DNA from: Spirochaetales bacterium | Lineage (GTDB): Bacteria; Spirochaetota; Spirochaetia; DSM-27196; SLAA01 | Assembly (NCBI GenBank): GCA_007127105.1 | Contig: SLAA01000112.1 | Span: 1-45,932 of the forward strand | DNA: 45,932 bases | Direction of reading: 5' to 3' | Shown here: positions 26,305 to 33,959 of the stretch, one piece after another | How positions within the stretch are numbered: the stretch's first letter is position 1 | Layout of the letters: each line of letters opens with the position of its first letter | The notes under the pieces: model-generated | The model's database searches: none | Told to the model about the DNA's origin: nothing | Seen by the model: only the letters and a program-made list of their open reading frames with translations | Translations under genes and position numbers: made by a program

Positions 26305-27270
26305 ATGCCACAGTCTTATGAGCTTGGAGCCGACGACGACGGGCGGCGGCTTGACCGCATCCTCCGAAAACTCCTCAGTGATCACTCCCTCGGCGACATC
26401 CATGCACTGTTCCGCAAACGACGAGTGAAGCTTAACGGGAAACGGGTCTCGGCCAAGGACCGTGGCTACGCTGGCGACCAACTGCAGATCTACACTACCA
26501 ACCAGGCTCAGGATCTTGAGCCCATGGCTCCCCCACACACAAAGCACCATGAGAGCGAGCTTGATCGCCTTGTGGTGTTCGAAAGCCCGGATCTGCTCAT
26601 TCTCAACAAACCGCGCGGAGTTACCGCCCATGGTGAGCACTCATTGTTACCCCAGATACTCGACTACCTGCACAGCCAGCGTGCTGCATCCCTGAGTTTC
26701 ACTCCCGGGCCGGTACATCGTCTTGATAGAAATACAACGGGCCTCATCGTCTATGCAAAAACACTCCAGGGCGCACGCACATTCTCACAGCTTCTGCATT
26801 CACGCAGCCTGCACAAGCGGTACCTGGCGCTCCTGAGCGGCAACGTAGAACAGGATGTGACATGGAGTGATGTTCTGCGCCGCGACTATCGTACCCATAC
26901 GACCCAGGCGACGGAACATGAACCACAGACGCCGCACGCAGCCGCCGAGTACGGATTGGCAGCGGAAACCAGAGTGCTCCCCTTGTGTGGGCGCGGATCT
27001 GCAACCCTTGCAGTCCTGGAGCCGAAAACCGGAAGAACACACCAAATTCGCGCCCAGGCAGCCCTGCATGGCCACCCGCTGGTGGGTGACAGCAAGTACG
27101 GGGCCCCGGCGACCCATCAACCGTACATCCTGCATGCCTTTCAGTTGGCCTGGGAAGACCCCACTCCGGAGCGAGTCCTGGCACCACTGCCGCAGGAGAG
27201 CGCTGCCCAGCTCACAAGACTCTTTGGAGCCCAACGCCTGGACAGCCTGCTGCGCGAGCTTGGATTGTAG
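26305..27270 (+). CDS. RluA-family RNA pseudouridine synthase
   Basis: Converts specific uridines in rRNA or tRNA to pseudouridine. An S4 RNA-binding domain occupies about residues 13-63 (RRLDRILRKLL, KRRVKLNGKRV). The catalytic domain follows, with VHRLDRNTTGLIVYAK and catalytic Asp141. The family C-terminal motifs LEPKTGRTHQIRAQ and HPLVGDSKYG are intact. At 321 residues it fits RluC/RluD-like enzymes; the exact target cannot be told. The ATG at 26305 begins MPQSYELGADDDGRRLD, with no Shine-Dalgarno and a promoter placed for a leaderless message. It diverges from the DUF212 gene. The large antisense ORFs over it are not credible genes. Confidence 0.92.
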   Translation: MPQSYELGADDDGRRLDRILRKLLSDHSLGDIHALFRKRRVKLNGKRVSAKDRGYAGDQLQIYTTNQAQDLEPMAPPHTKHHESELDRLVVFESPDLLILNKPRGVTAHGEHSLLPQILDYLHSQRAASLSFTPGPVHRLDRNTTGLIVYAKTLQGARTFSQLLHSRSLHKRYLALLSGNVEQDVTWSDVLRRDYRTHTTQATEHEPQTPHAAAEYGLAAETRVLPLCGRGSATLAVLEPKTGRTHQIRAQAALHGHPLVGDSKYGAPATHQPYILHAFQLAWEDPTPERVLAPLPQESAAQLTRLFGAQRLDSLLRELGL

Positions 27271-27287
27271 TCGAGTACAGGTGCGAT

Positions 27288-27314
27288 ATCGGTGTCTATG
27301 GCATAGAAACCGAT
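27288..27314. promoter_or_regulatory. 27-base near-perfect palindrome, candidate operator
   Basis: Left arm ATCGGTGTCTATG (27288-27300), central G, right arm CATAGAAACCGAT (27302-27314). Twelve of thirteen pairs match; only G27294/A27308 fails. The last base is the first base of the -35 of the next gene. There is no T-run, so a terminator for the upstream gene is unlikely. The layout suits the binding site of a dimeric regulator. Confidence 0.6.
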
Positions 27315-27342
27315 TGTACCGCCAGCCATCGACCGTTACAAT
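27314..27342 (+). promoter_or_regulatory. promoter for the P-loop/Asp23 gene, leaderless
   Basis: TTGTAC, 17-base spacer, TACAAT, then nine bases to the ATG at 27352. The -10 matches at five of six positions. The predicted leader is about three bases and there is no Shine-Dalgarno. The upstream edge is fused to the palindrome at 27288-27314. Confidence 0.6.
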
Positions 27343-27351
27343 GCAGACAGC

Positions 27352-28218
27352 ATGAAGAAAATGATCTATAGAGTTTTGTGGCCCTTTCGCCGCATTCGCG
27401 TGTATGCGCTCGTAGGGCGCAGCGGTACCGGAAAGAGCTTTCGCGCCCGACTCGTTATGGAAAAGCACAGTATCGAACTCATGATCGATGACGGCCTCCT
27501 GATCCGTGAGCAGAAAATTGTTGCTGGCAAGTCCGCAAAGCGCGAAAAGGTGTACTTCAGTGCCGTCAAAACCGCATTGTTTAACGACAAAGAACACCGA
27601 CGTCAGGTTATCGATGCACTTGAGCGCGAGAAGTTCAAGCGCATTCTGATAATCGGAACCTCGGAGCGAATGGTTGCCAAGATTGCCGAGTCGCTAAAAC
27701 TGCCCGCTCCTCACAAGGTCATTAATATTGAAGACATTGCAACGGCCGAGGAAATCAATACCGCAATCAACTACCGTAAGTTTCAGGGCAAACACGTCAT
27801 TCCGGTTCCCTCAATTGAGGTTAAGAGCAACTATCCTCGTATCATGGCCGACTCAATCAAGGTCTTTCTTAAGCAGGGAGTAGGTCTCTTTCGACGTCAG
27901 GAGGTGTACGAAAAGACGGTGGTTCGGCCGGAGTTCAGCCGGAAGGGCAGCATCAGCATTGCCCAGAATGCCTTGAGCCAAATGATTCTGCACTGTGTTG
28001 ATGAGTACGCCCCAGGCCTGCGAATTCGTAAGGTTGTCGTCAAGAACGAGAGCCGCGGATACAGGATTGATTTGTTTATTGAGGTCCCGTTCGGCCTCCA
28101 ACTTTCGGGACAGGTGCACGACCTGCAGAACTACATCATTGACAGTATTGAGAAGTACACCGGCATCATCATAGATGAACTCAACATCACGGTCGATAAC
28201 GTATCCGACAAGAAATAG
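27352..28218 (+). CDS. P-loop ATPase-like protein fused to an Asp23/Gls24 domain
   Basis: Two-part protein of 288 residues. The N-terminal part holds a Walker A motif GRSGTGKS (residues 22-29) after a strand (IRVYALV), then a region with MIDDGLLI and RILIIGTSERM resembling a nucleotide-kinase fold; the nucleotide and substrate are unknown. The C-terminal part (about 190-285) looks like an Asp23/Gls24 envelope-stress domain: GSISIAQNALSQMI, VVVKNESRGYRIDLFIEV, and LQNYIIDSIEKYTGI followed by DELNITVDNV. In Firmicutes Asp23 domains stand alone as membrane-associated envelope-stress proteins. The fusion suggests a nucleotide-gated envelope function, which is inference. The ATG at 27352 is favoured by the promoter position. 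The next gene starts about 100 bases downstream. Confidence 0.8.
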   Translation: MKKMIYRVLWPFRRIRVYALVGRSGTGKSFRARLVMEKHSIELMIDDGLLIREQKIVAGKSAKREKVYFSAVKTALFNDKEHRRQVIDALEREKFKRILIIGTSERMVAKIAESLKLPAPHKVINIEDIATAEEINTAINYRKFQGKHVIPVPSIEVKSNYPRIMADSIKVFLKQGVGLFRRQEVYEKTVVRPEFSRKGSISIAQNALSQMILHCVDEYAPGLRIRKVVVKNESRGYRIDLFIEVPFGLQLSGQVHDLQNYIIDSIEKYTGIIIDELNITVDNVSDKK

Positions 28219-28222
28219 CCAC

Positions 28223-28263
28223 GTTTCGTTACGCAGCCCCTTTGCCGTATGAATGAACGAAAC
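28223..28263 (+). other. inverted repeat in the gap after the P-loop/Asp23 gene
   Basis: GTTTCGTT (28223-28230) and AACGAAAC (28256-28263) form an 8-base stem with a 25-base loop, five bases after the stop. No T-run follows. It may be a weak attenuator or RNA-processing hairpin before the downstream gene. Confidence 0.3.
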
Positions 28264-28321
28264 TTCAAAGCTTGCGCCATCGATAGGAGCTGCCGATAAT
28301 GACTGTGCAGGGGGATTGTTC

Positions 28322-29506
28322 ATGAAACGCGTATTTTTTGGCCTTTTGGCACTGGCTCTCTTCACTCCGGCCTTACATGCGGAGGACCTCGCCGAGGCTC
28401 GCAGTAGACATTACCGAGTTCAGTCGCAACTTGGTGTTGAACACGCCGAGGCTACCGCAGCTCGCCTTGAGGCGTACCTACGCTACTTCAACAGCTACTT
28501 TCATCTCGATGTTGAGGAGCTTGCGAATCCCATGGAGGTGCGCATCTACGCCGAGCGCGATGCCTACCTGAGCTTCCTCGAACCAATTACTCAAGATGTT
28601 CGGGGGGAGTTCGTGTACCTCCATTACAACAATCCGCTACGAAGTGTCCTCGTCGGTCACCACAACGACACCGAGAGTTACGAGCGCACCCTGGCTCACC
28701 AAGCCTTTGTTCAGTATCTGCGCAGTTTCATTCCGAACCCTCCACCTTGGCTGCGAGAGGGTTTTGCGGTGTACTTTGAGCGGCTCAGCTATGACGCAGA
28801 CAACGACCATGCGATCTATACCGAAAATCTCGACTGGCTTGACGAACTGCGGTCAATCCTTGATGAAGACCAGGATCCCCAGCCCATTCCGCTTGGTGCA
28901 ATTCTTGCAATGGATACCGAGGCTGCGCGTGCGAACATTGAGGTTTTCTATCCTCAGGCATGGGGAATGGTGGCATTCTTCCTCGGCAGTTCAGACCGCG
29001 CGGTGAACAGGCTGATGTGGGATACCATTAGTGCTCTAGAGCCAGACGCGGATCTTGAGGACAACATTCGGCGGGTGCGACAGCAGTCTTTTCGTTGGTA
29101 CGATACCGAGCTCCTGGTTGAGGGCTTCATAGCGCATGTGAACTCAATGCGCTCCTACAGAGACTTGGTAGAAGATGGGATGCGGGCCTACAGCAGCGGA
29201 GATCTGGGTCGTGCCGAACGGTACTTTGTTGAAGCTTCGAACATAGATGACTCTGCGTATCTACCCTACTACTATCTTGGTTTGATTAACTTTGACAACG
29301 CGAGTTTTGAGCTGGCCGAGTACTACTACAATGCAGCTTTGGCAGCTGGCGCCAATGAAGCTTTGGTCAGCTATGCCTTGGGGGTCAACGCCTTTGCCGA
29401 CAGTCGCTACGCCACAGCTCGCCAGCAACTCGAGCGCTCCATTGAACTGGGCGGAGATACCTATAGAGCCCAGGCGATGGACCTCATTGGCCGGATTCGG
29501 GAGTAG
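28322..29506 (+). CDS. Exported TPR protein with degenerate peptidase-MA-like domain
   Basis: A signal peptide (MKRVFFGLLALALFTPALHA) is followed by a domain resembling the peptidase MA (gluzincin) fold. The HExxH zinc motif reads HQAFV at residues 126-130, so both the catalytic Glu and the second His ligand are gone. The downstream WLREGFAVYFE (143-153), which normally supplies the third ligand, is retained. The C-terminal 120 residues form TPR-like repeats (YYLGLINFDNASFELAEYYYNAAL). It is probably a periplasmic binding protein, not a protease. ATG 28322 is chosen because AGGGGG lies seven bases upstream and the signal peptide starts exactly there; the ORF itself opens 69 bases earlier. It converges with pcnB, with four bases between the stops. 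Confidence 0.75.
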   Translation: MKRVFFGLLALALFTPALHAEDLAEARSRHYRVQSQLGVEHAEATAARLEAYLRYFNSYFHLDVEELANPMEVRIYAERDAYLSFLEPITQDVRGEFVYLHYNNPLRSVLVGHHNDTESYERTLAHQAFVQYLRSFIPNPPPWLREGFAVYFERLSYDADNDHAIYTENLDWLDELRSILDEDQDPQPIPLGAILAMDTEAARANIEVFYPQAWGMVAFFLGSSDRAVNRLMWDTISALEPDADLEDNIRRVRQQSFRWYDTELLVEGFIAHVNSMRSYRDLVEDGMRAYSSGDLGRAERYFVEASNIDDSAYLPYYYLGLINFDNASFELAEYYYNAALAAGANEALVSYALGVNAFADSRYATARQQLERSIELGGDTYRAQAMDLIGRIRE

Positions 29507-29510
29507 CTGC

Positions 29511-30689
29511 CTACTCCTTTGCCTCGGGTTTTCGTCTGCGTCGGCGCCGACGGCCGGAGCCGGAACTCCGAGGCGCCGACTGAGCTTGAGTGTGCTCGGC
29601 TGGCTCAACTGTGTCTTTCTTGAGCCGCAGGGCTGACGGGCCTTCTTTGAGATACCGTTTTCTGCGCCTCAGAAGGTGCTGAAGCGCCTTTTCTACCTCA
29701 ATATTCGCGGGAGTTATTGGCTTTAGCTGATCCTTCAGCGACTGATATGCGTCCTTGAAGGGAATTGTGTCGACATCGGCATAGGGGCCGGTACGAAACA
29801 GATAGTCTGCGCATAAGAACGCCAAGGCAAGCGCCCGGTCGGCGCCACGCTCCGATTGAACCTGGGCATCTAACTCCTCTAACAACGCAAAAAACCTCTG
29901 CTCAGCGGCGCCGCCGCCATGTCGCAACGACTCCGCAAAACTCGGTAGCATATGCTCAAGCAGATGATACTGCCGACAGTCGCGTAGAACACTCTGACTC
30001 CGTCCCGAAAGCAGAATTTTGAATGCTTCTTCCGAGAGCCGCGATGCAGGGCAGTCGGCAAGTAGTTTGGACTGTCGCCGAATTCGCATTCGCAAGGAAA
30101 GCACAATACGGAACCCAGTGCCTACCGAGTATTTTACGGCGCGGAGCATCCGCACTGGATCCTCGGAAAAAATGCGTTCGACCGGAATGATCGGCCGAAT
30201 GCGCTTAGCCTTGAAGTCCTTAAAGCCATGTACGAAGTCCAGAATTTCGTGTTCTAAGGGGCAGTAGTACAGTGCATTTACCCCGAAGTCTCTCCGTAAG
30301 GCATCTTCCTCAATGCTCCCGTAGACGTTGTTGAAGCCCTCGGCCTCGGCAGATCGGAATGTGGAGACCTCAATTATCTTGTCGCCATAGAAGATATGCA
30401 CCAGTCGAAAACGCTTTCCTATTATTCGCGAGTTACGGAACAGCTTCCGAATACGATTAGGTTGGGCATTGGTTACTATGTCAAAGTCCTTGGGAGCTTT
30501 GCCGAGCAGAAGGTCGCGCACTGCCCCGCCCACAATGTATGCCGGGTGACCGTGCTGATGGAGGCGGCGCACAATTTTTATGGCGTCATCATCAATGAGT
30601 TCGGGCTGTATTCCGTGTTCATGAGCTTCATGGATAACGGCGTGTTTCCGGGCTTTACCGTCTTCTCCGGTGGTGTATCGGACTCGCAA
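29511..30689 (-). CDS. pcnB: PcnB/CCA-type nucleotidyltransferase (poly(A) polymerase-like)
   Basis: Class II polymerase-beta-type nucleotidyltransferase acting on RNA 3' ends. The head domain has YIVGGAVRDLLLGKAPKDFDIVTNA with the metal-binding DFD, followed by RRDFGVNALYY and a KRIRPI segment. The N-terminal HEHGIQPELIDDDA and basic C-terminal tail (RRRRRRKPEAKE) are typical of PcnB, but a tRNA CCA-adding role cannot be excluded by sight. I place the start at TTG 30689 (MRVRYTTGEDG), preceded by GGAG at nine bases and lying inside a leader of about 27 bases from a good promoter. The ORF opens upstream to 30815, but that part would lie before the transcript start. Length 392 residues. Confidence 0.85.
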   Translation of the reverse strand: MRVRYTTGEDGKARKHAVIHEAHEHGIQPELIDDDAIKIVRRLHQHGHPAYIVGGAVRDLLLGKAPKDFDIVTNAQPNRIRKLFRNSRIIGKRFRLVHIFYGDKIIEVSTFRSAEAEGFNNVYGSIEEDALRRDFGVNALYYCPLEHEILDFVHGFKDFKAKRIRPIIPVERIFSEDPVRMLRAVKYSVGTGFRIVLSLRMRIRRQSKLLADCPASRLSEEAFKILLSGRSQSVLRDCRQYHLLEHMLPSFAESLRHGGGAAEQRFFALLEELDAQVQSERGADRALALAFLCADYLFRTGPYADVDTIPFKDAYQSLKDQLKPITPANIEVEKALQHLLRRRKRYLKEGPSALRLKKDTVEPAEHTQAQSAPRSSGSGRRRRRRRKPEAKE

Positions 30690-30722
30690 GCGTAAGATCT
30701 CCAGTGAGGATAAGCTGTCTCC

Positions 30723-30751
30723 ATTATGCGTTGCCTCCCAGACTGGGTCAA
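30723..30751 (-). promoter_or_regulatory. promoter for pcnB
   Basis: Minus-strand TTGACC, 17-base spacer, CATAAT: five matches in each hexamer. The predicted start near 30716 lies downstream of the long ORF opening, which supports the TTG start at 30689. Its -35 sits in TCAAGCC (30748-30754), inverted relative to GGCTTGA (30774-30780) beside the divergent promoter. Confidence 0.65.
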
Positions 30752-30780
30752 GCCCGTAGGACAACTCACAGCAGGCTTGA

Positions 30781-30809
30781 TTGACAACCACGGCTACCTG
30801 CCCTACAGT
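30781..30809 (+). promoter_or_regulatory. promoter for the CDP-alcohol phosphatidyltransferase gene, leaderless
   Basis: TTGACA (perfect -35), 17-base spacer, TACAGT, then eight bases to the ATG at 30818. The predicted leader is two or three bases and there is no Shine-Dalgarno. This is the clearest of the leaderless-type promoters here. Confidence 0.65.
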
Positions 30810-30817
30810 ACACAAGC

Positions 30818-31660
30818 ATGAAGCGGCGCCGAAACATCGTCATTAGCATCATTAGCTCGATGTTGGGACTTCTTGTATTTCACACCGGTTTTTTTCTGTT
30901 CATCGTCCGTAGCTACGGTATATCCGGACCAGTTCTCCCTCGTTTCTTGCTATCCACGGTGATAATTCATATCTCTCTTCTTGTATTTCTCTTGTGCATG
31001 CGCCGGAAGTTCTACATCATTCCGTCCTCACACCGGTTAGTGCATGTCAATATCGCGAACCTCCTCACGATGTACCGGCTCACCGCAACTCCCACGATTC
31101 TCTTCCTGCTGATTCTCAATCAGCGATACCCACTTGTCGGTATCTTGCTCATTTTCACGAGCGCAGCCTTTCTCACTGACCTGCTTGACGGACTCATCTC
31201 AAGAAAGACCGGCCAAACAACCATGATCGGCCAGTACCTTGACAGCATGGCCGACTACGCGGTGCTGACGGTGGTTTCAATTGCATTCGTCTATTACGGA
31301 CTAATTTCTCGCTGGTTCTTTGCCCTGGTGCTGGCACGGCTGCTGACACAGTTCGCGTCTCAGGGTTTTCTGTTGCTCTATCAGGGTCACGTCAGACCCA
31401 TTGCCTCACCCCTGGGAAAGGCCTCAATATTTGTGACCATGACCTTGTATGCCCTGGCCATACTCAGTCTACTTGAGCGAGCCCGGAGCTTCTCTTTGGT
31501 TGTTACACGAGTCTTTGAGCTTGGTGCGGCCGGAGTCATTATTGCGTCAATCGTGGAAAAGGGCTTCATTCTCCACGGAGAGATACAGCGCGCGCGAAGG
31601 AGAAAGATGTTTGCGCGTCGCGCACAGCAAGCCGAAGCTCCACCGAGTGCGGGGCAATGA
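30818..31660 (+). CDS. CDP-alcohol phosphatidyltransferase family protein
   Basis: Membrane enzyme that transfers a phosphatidyl group from CDP-diacylglycerol to an alcohol. The family signature is complete: Asp121, Asp124-Gly125, Arg129, Gly138, Asp142 and Asp146 in DLLDGLISR through GQYLDSMAD. Six or more helices are seen, including two before the catalytic domain (residues 8-30 and 44-60) that lengthen it beyond PgsA. The alcohol (glycerol phosphate, inositol, serine, choline) cannot be inferred. The C-terminus is basic. At 280 residues it is longer than most single-domain members. The ATG lies immediately after the promoter. Its last 95 bases overlap the 3' end of the convergent membrane-protein gene. 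Confidence 0.85.
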   Translation: MKRRRNIVISIISSMLGLLVFHTGFFLFIVRSYGISGPVLPRFLLSTVIIHISLLVFLLCMRRKFYIIPSSHRLVHVNIANLLTMYRLTATPTILFLLILNQRYPLVGILLIFTSAAFLTDLLDGLISRKTGQTTMIGQYLDSMADYAVLTVVSIAFVYYGLISRWFFALVLARLLTQFASQGFLLLYQGHVRPIASPLGKASIFVTMTLYALAILSLLERARSFSLVVTRVFELGAAGVIIASIVEKGFILHGEIQRARRRKMFARRAQQAEAPPSAGQ

Positions 31661-32420
31661 TTACCCTATGCAGATTCAGTGCATGGGCCTCGGTCGTTCC
31701 GCTGAAGGCCGTGTGCAGGCTCATCCCCGGAAAAGTCCCCGCTCGCAAGGATCGTCGGAAAAAGTTCTCTGCTGATGGGAAGGAATATGCCTCACCGGTT
31801 GAACGGAATACCGCGCCGGTAGACTCTGGATCATAACGGTAGGCGTCGATTGCCACCGGTCGGTAGGCCACCTCAAAGCCCAGCAGGAAAAGCTCCGGCC
31901 GCAGCGCCAGCCGTTCCATTCGTACACCAAACGCGTTGCCTGGAAGCTCAACGACATCGACCCCTTCCTCGTCAATGAGTAACTCCAGACGCTGCCCTTC
32001 CGTGGTCACCGAGAGAACCCGAATAGAGAAGAGCTGACCAGGTTCCGAAACTGGCGTCCATGGTCGGACTGCCGCGCTCAGGAGCGAGAATCCGGCAATG
32101 GACAGCAAGAGCAGTGGTACTCCAACCGCCCGTGGAAACCGAGCTGCGGCAAAGGCAGTTGCCACCAGGACTCCAGCAAAAGGCAAAAGTGCCGGATCCA
32201 GGAGGCTCGCCCTATCGGTGAGGAACACAAGTGCCGGCGCGCACATAACCAGAAACGTGAGGAGCAGGTAGATCCGTGTCCAGATCCTCGACGCGGCCCA
32301 ACGCCCCTGCTTCCGGCGTGCGGACAAGCGTGTGAGATCCGCCACCACACATCCAAACAGCACCGCTGCCAATCCTACCCAGCTATAGGGAGTTGAAATG
32401 AGAAAATCAGGATAACTCAT
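31566..32420 (-). CDS. Conserved-looking membrane protein, unknown
   Basis: Not recognised. About 284 residues: four hydrophobic helices in the first 120 residues (WVGLAAVLFGCVVADL, IYLLLTFLVMCAPALVFL, LLPFAGVLVATAFAA, VGVPLLLLSIAGFSLL), then a soluble, beta-rich domain of about 165 residues (ELFLLGFEVAYRPVAIDAY, EVA- and FRS-rich strands). No catalytic motif is visible. The start ATG at 32420 overlaps the end of the M32 peptidase gene; an alternative TTG at 32444 would add eight polar residues without a ribosome site. Its 3' end runs 95 bases into the convergent CDP-alcohol phosphatidyltransferase gene. It is probably the last gene of the thrS transcript. Confidence 0.65.
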   Translation of the reverse strand: MSYPDFLISTPYSWVGLAAVLFGCVVADLTRLSARRKQGRWAASRIWTRIYLLLTFLVMCAPALVFLTDRASLLDPALLPFAGVLVATAFAAARFPRAVGVPLLLLSIAGFSLLSAAVRPWTPVSEPGQLFSIRVLSVTTEGQRLELLIDEEGVDVVELPGNAFGVRMERLALRPELFLLGFEVAYRPVAIDAYRYDPESTGAVFRSTGEAYSFPSAENFFRRSLRAGTFPGMSLHTAFSGTTEAHALNLHRVIIAPHSVELRLAVRDAQTSFSFARAVSLRGE

Positions 32421-33933
32421 AGATAGGTGTGTATTTTGCCTCAAGATAGTTGAGGAAAGGCTCTGCCCGGAGAGGATGCCCCGTCAGCTGAGAGCACAGT
32501 TCCTGCGGAGCGAGACTCCGCCCCATTGAATGAATGTTCCTTCGCAGCCAATCGAGAATGGTGGCGAAATCGCCCCGCTCAGAAAGAGCATCGAGTGGGC
32601 CTATGTCGCGTTGCATTGCCTCGGTAAAACAAGCTGCGTAGAGATTGCCGAGCGCGTAGGTTGGGAAGTAGCCAAAGGCACCCATGGACCAGTGAATATC
32701 CTGCAGCACACCCTCAGCGTCATTGGAAGGCTCAATCCCAAGGAGCCGCTTGCAGGACGCAGTCCAGGCCTCCGGAAGATCCGCTGCCGCAAGGTCGCCC
32801 TCAATCAATGCCTTCTCCAACTCAAATCGGAGGATAACGTGGAGTCCATAGGTAACCTCGTCGGCCTCGACACGAATGAGCGAAGGCTGGACGAGGTTGA
32901 TCGCGCGGTAGAAATCGTCCAAGGGGAACTCAGACAGCTGTGCCGGAAAACACCTCTGCAGCGCAGGATAGAAATGTTTCCAGAAAGCGAGACTCCGCCC
33001 AACAACATTCTCCCAGAACCGGGACTGCGACTCATGGATACCCAGTGAAGCGCCCTCGGCAAGACTGCTACCACGGACGCTCTCGCCAAAGCCAAGTTCA
33101 TACAACGCATGCCCGGCTTCATGTATGGTTCCGAAGATACCACTGGAAAGAAAGCGCGCGTTGTAGCGCGTGGTTATTCGTACATCGTCCCCACCAATGG
33201 AGGTGCTGAACGGATGGGTAGAGGTATCCAACCGCCCTCGTTCAAACTCAAAGCCAATTGACTTGAGCACCTGGCGGCCAAAGCGCTCCTGCGCCTCAAC
33301 CGGGTAGTCGCGACAGAGTATTTCATTGTGAACCGGACTACCGGACTCGGCAATTCTCCTGGACAGCTCGGTTAAACGAGGCTGGAGTGCAGTAAACACT
33401 CCTTGTACCTCAGCGGTGCTGGTAAAAGGTTCGTACTCATCGAGCAATGCATCGTAAGGGCTGCCCTCCCACCCTATTGCCTCGGCATACTCCCGGCGCA
33501 GGCCAAGGAGCCGCTCAAGTGAGGGAAGAAAGGTGCCAAAATGCGCTTGCTCGCGGGCGCGCCGCCACGCGGTCTGAGCAGAGCTCGCGGTTCGGGCGAG
33601 TTCTTCTACAAGGCGAGTGGGCACTCGGGCGGCGCGTTTATGTGCGCGCTGCAACTCCCGAAGCAGTGCCTCGTCGACTCCCCCTGGTTTGCCAGCATCA
33701 GCGGTGGCACCGGCTTGCTCAAGCAACTCGCCGAGTACCGGCGAGGACAACTCCTCATGAGCCAGGCTCTCCAGTAGGGCAATCTGTTCTGATCTGCCAT
33801 CGTCACCTGCGCCGGGCATGTAGGTTTCCTGATCCCAGTGCAAGAGTGCTGCGGACTGGCGCAGCACAACCATACGCCTGTCGTATTCGCGAATGCGCTC
33901 CAAGACAGGTTGGGCACTAGCGTCCGATGCCAT
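32407..33933 (-). CDS. M32-family metallocarboxypeptidase (carboxypeptidase Taq)
   Basis: Zinc carboxypeptidase that trims C-terminal residues from peptides in the cytoplasm. The zinc motif HEAGH sits in GTIHEAGHALYELGFGE, and the third-ligand region HESQSRFWENVVGRS follows 20-30 residues later. N-terminal LLHWDQETYMP is also family-typical, as is the DDFYRAINLVQPSLIRVEAD segment. The 508 residues match the family. The ATG at 33933 (MASDASAQP) has GAGGAGAAACT directly upstream; the ORF opening at 33957 would add eight residues. It lies 26 bases after thrS and overlaps the downstream membrane-protein gene by 14 bases. Confidence 0.93.
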   Translation of the reverse strand: MASDASAQPVLERIREYDRRMVVLRQSAALLHWDQETYMPGAGDDGRSEQIALLESLAHEELSSPVLGELLEQAGATADAGKPGGVDEALLRELQRAHKRAARVPTRLVEELARTASSAQTAWRRAREQAHFGTFLPSLERLLGLRREYAEAIGWEGSPYDALLDEYEPFTSTAEVQGVFTALQPRLTELSRRIAESGSPVHNEILCRDYPVEAQERFGRQVLKSIGFEFERGRLDTSTHPFSTSIGGDDVRITTRYNARFLSSGIFGTIHEAGHALYELGFGESVRGSSLAEGASLGIHESQSRFWENVVGRSLAFWKHFYPALQRCFPAQLSEFPLDDFYRAINLVQPSLIRVEADEVTYGLHVILRFELEKALIEGDLAAADLPEAWTASCKRLLGIEPSNDAEGVLQDIHWSMGAFGYFPTYALGNLYAACFTEAMQRDIGPLDALSERGDFATILDWLRRNIHSMGRSLAPQELCSQLTGHPLRAEPFLNYLEAKYTPIYELS

Positions 33934-33959
33934 AGTTTCTCCTCGTCTGCCGCTCAAGG

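Noticed and set aside
26086-27597. Two long minus-strand ORFs (184 and 265 codons) opposite the pseudouridine synthase and P-loop genes
   Set aside because: They are antisense shadows of two well-supported genes, have no ribosome sites and encode no recognisable domain.
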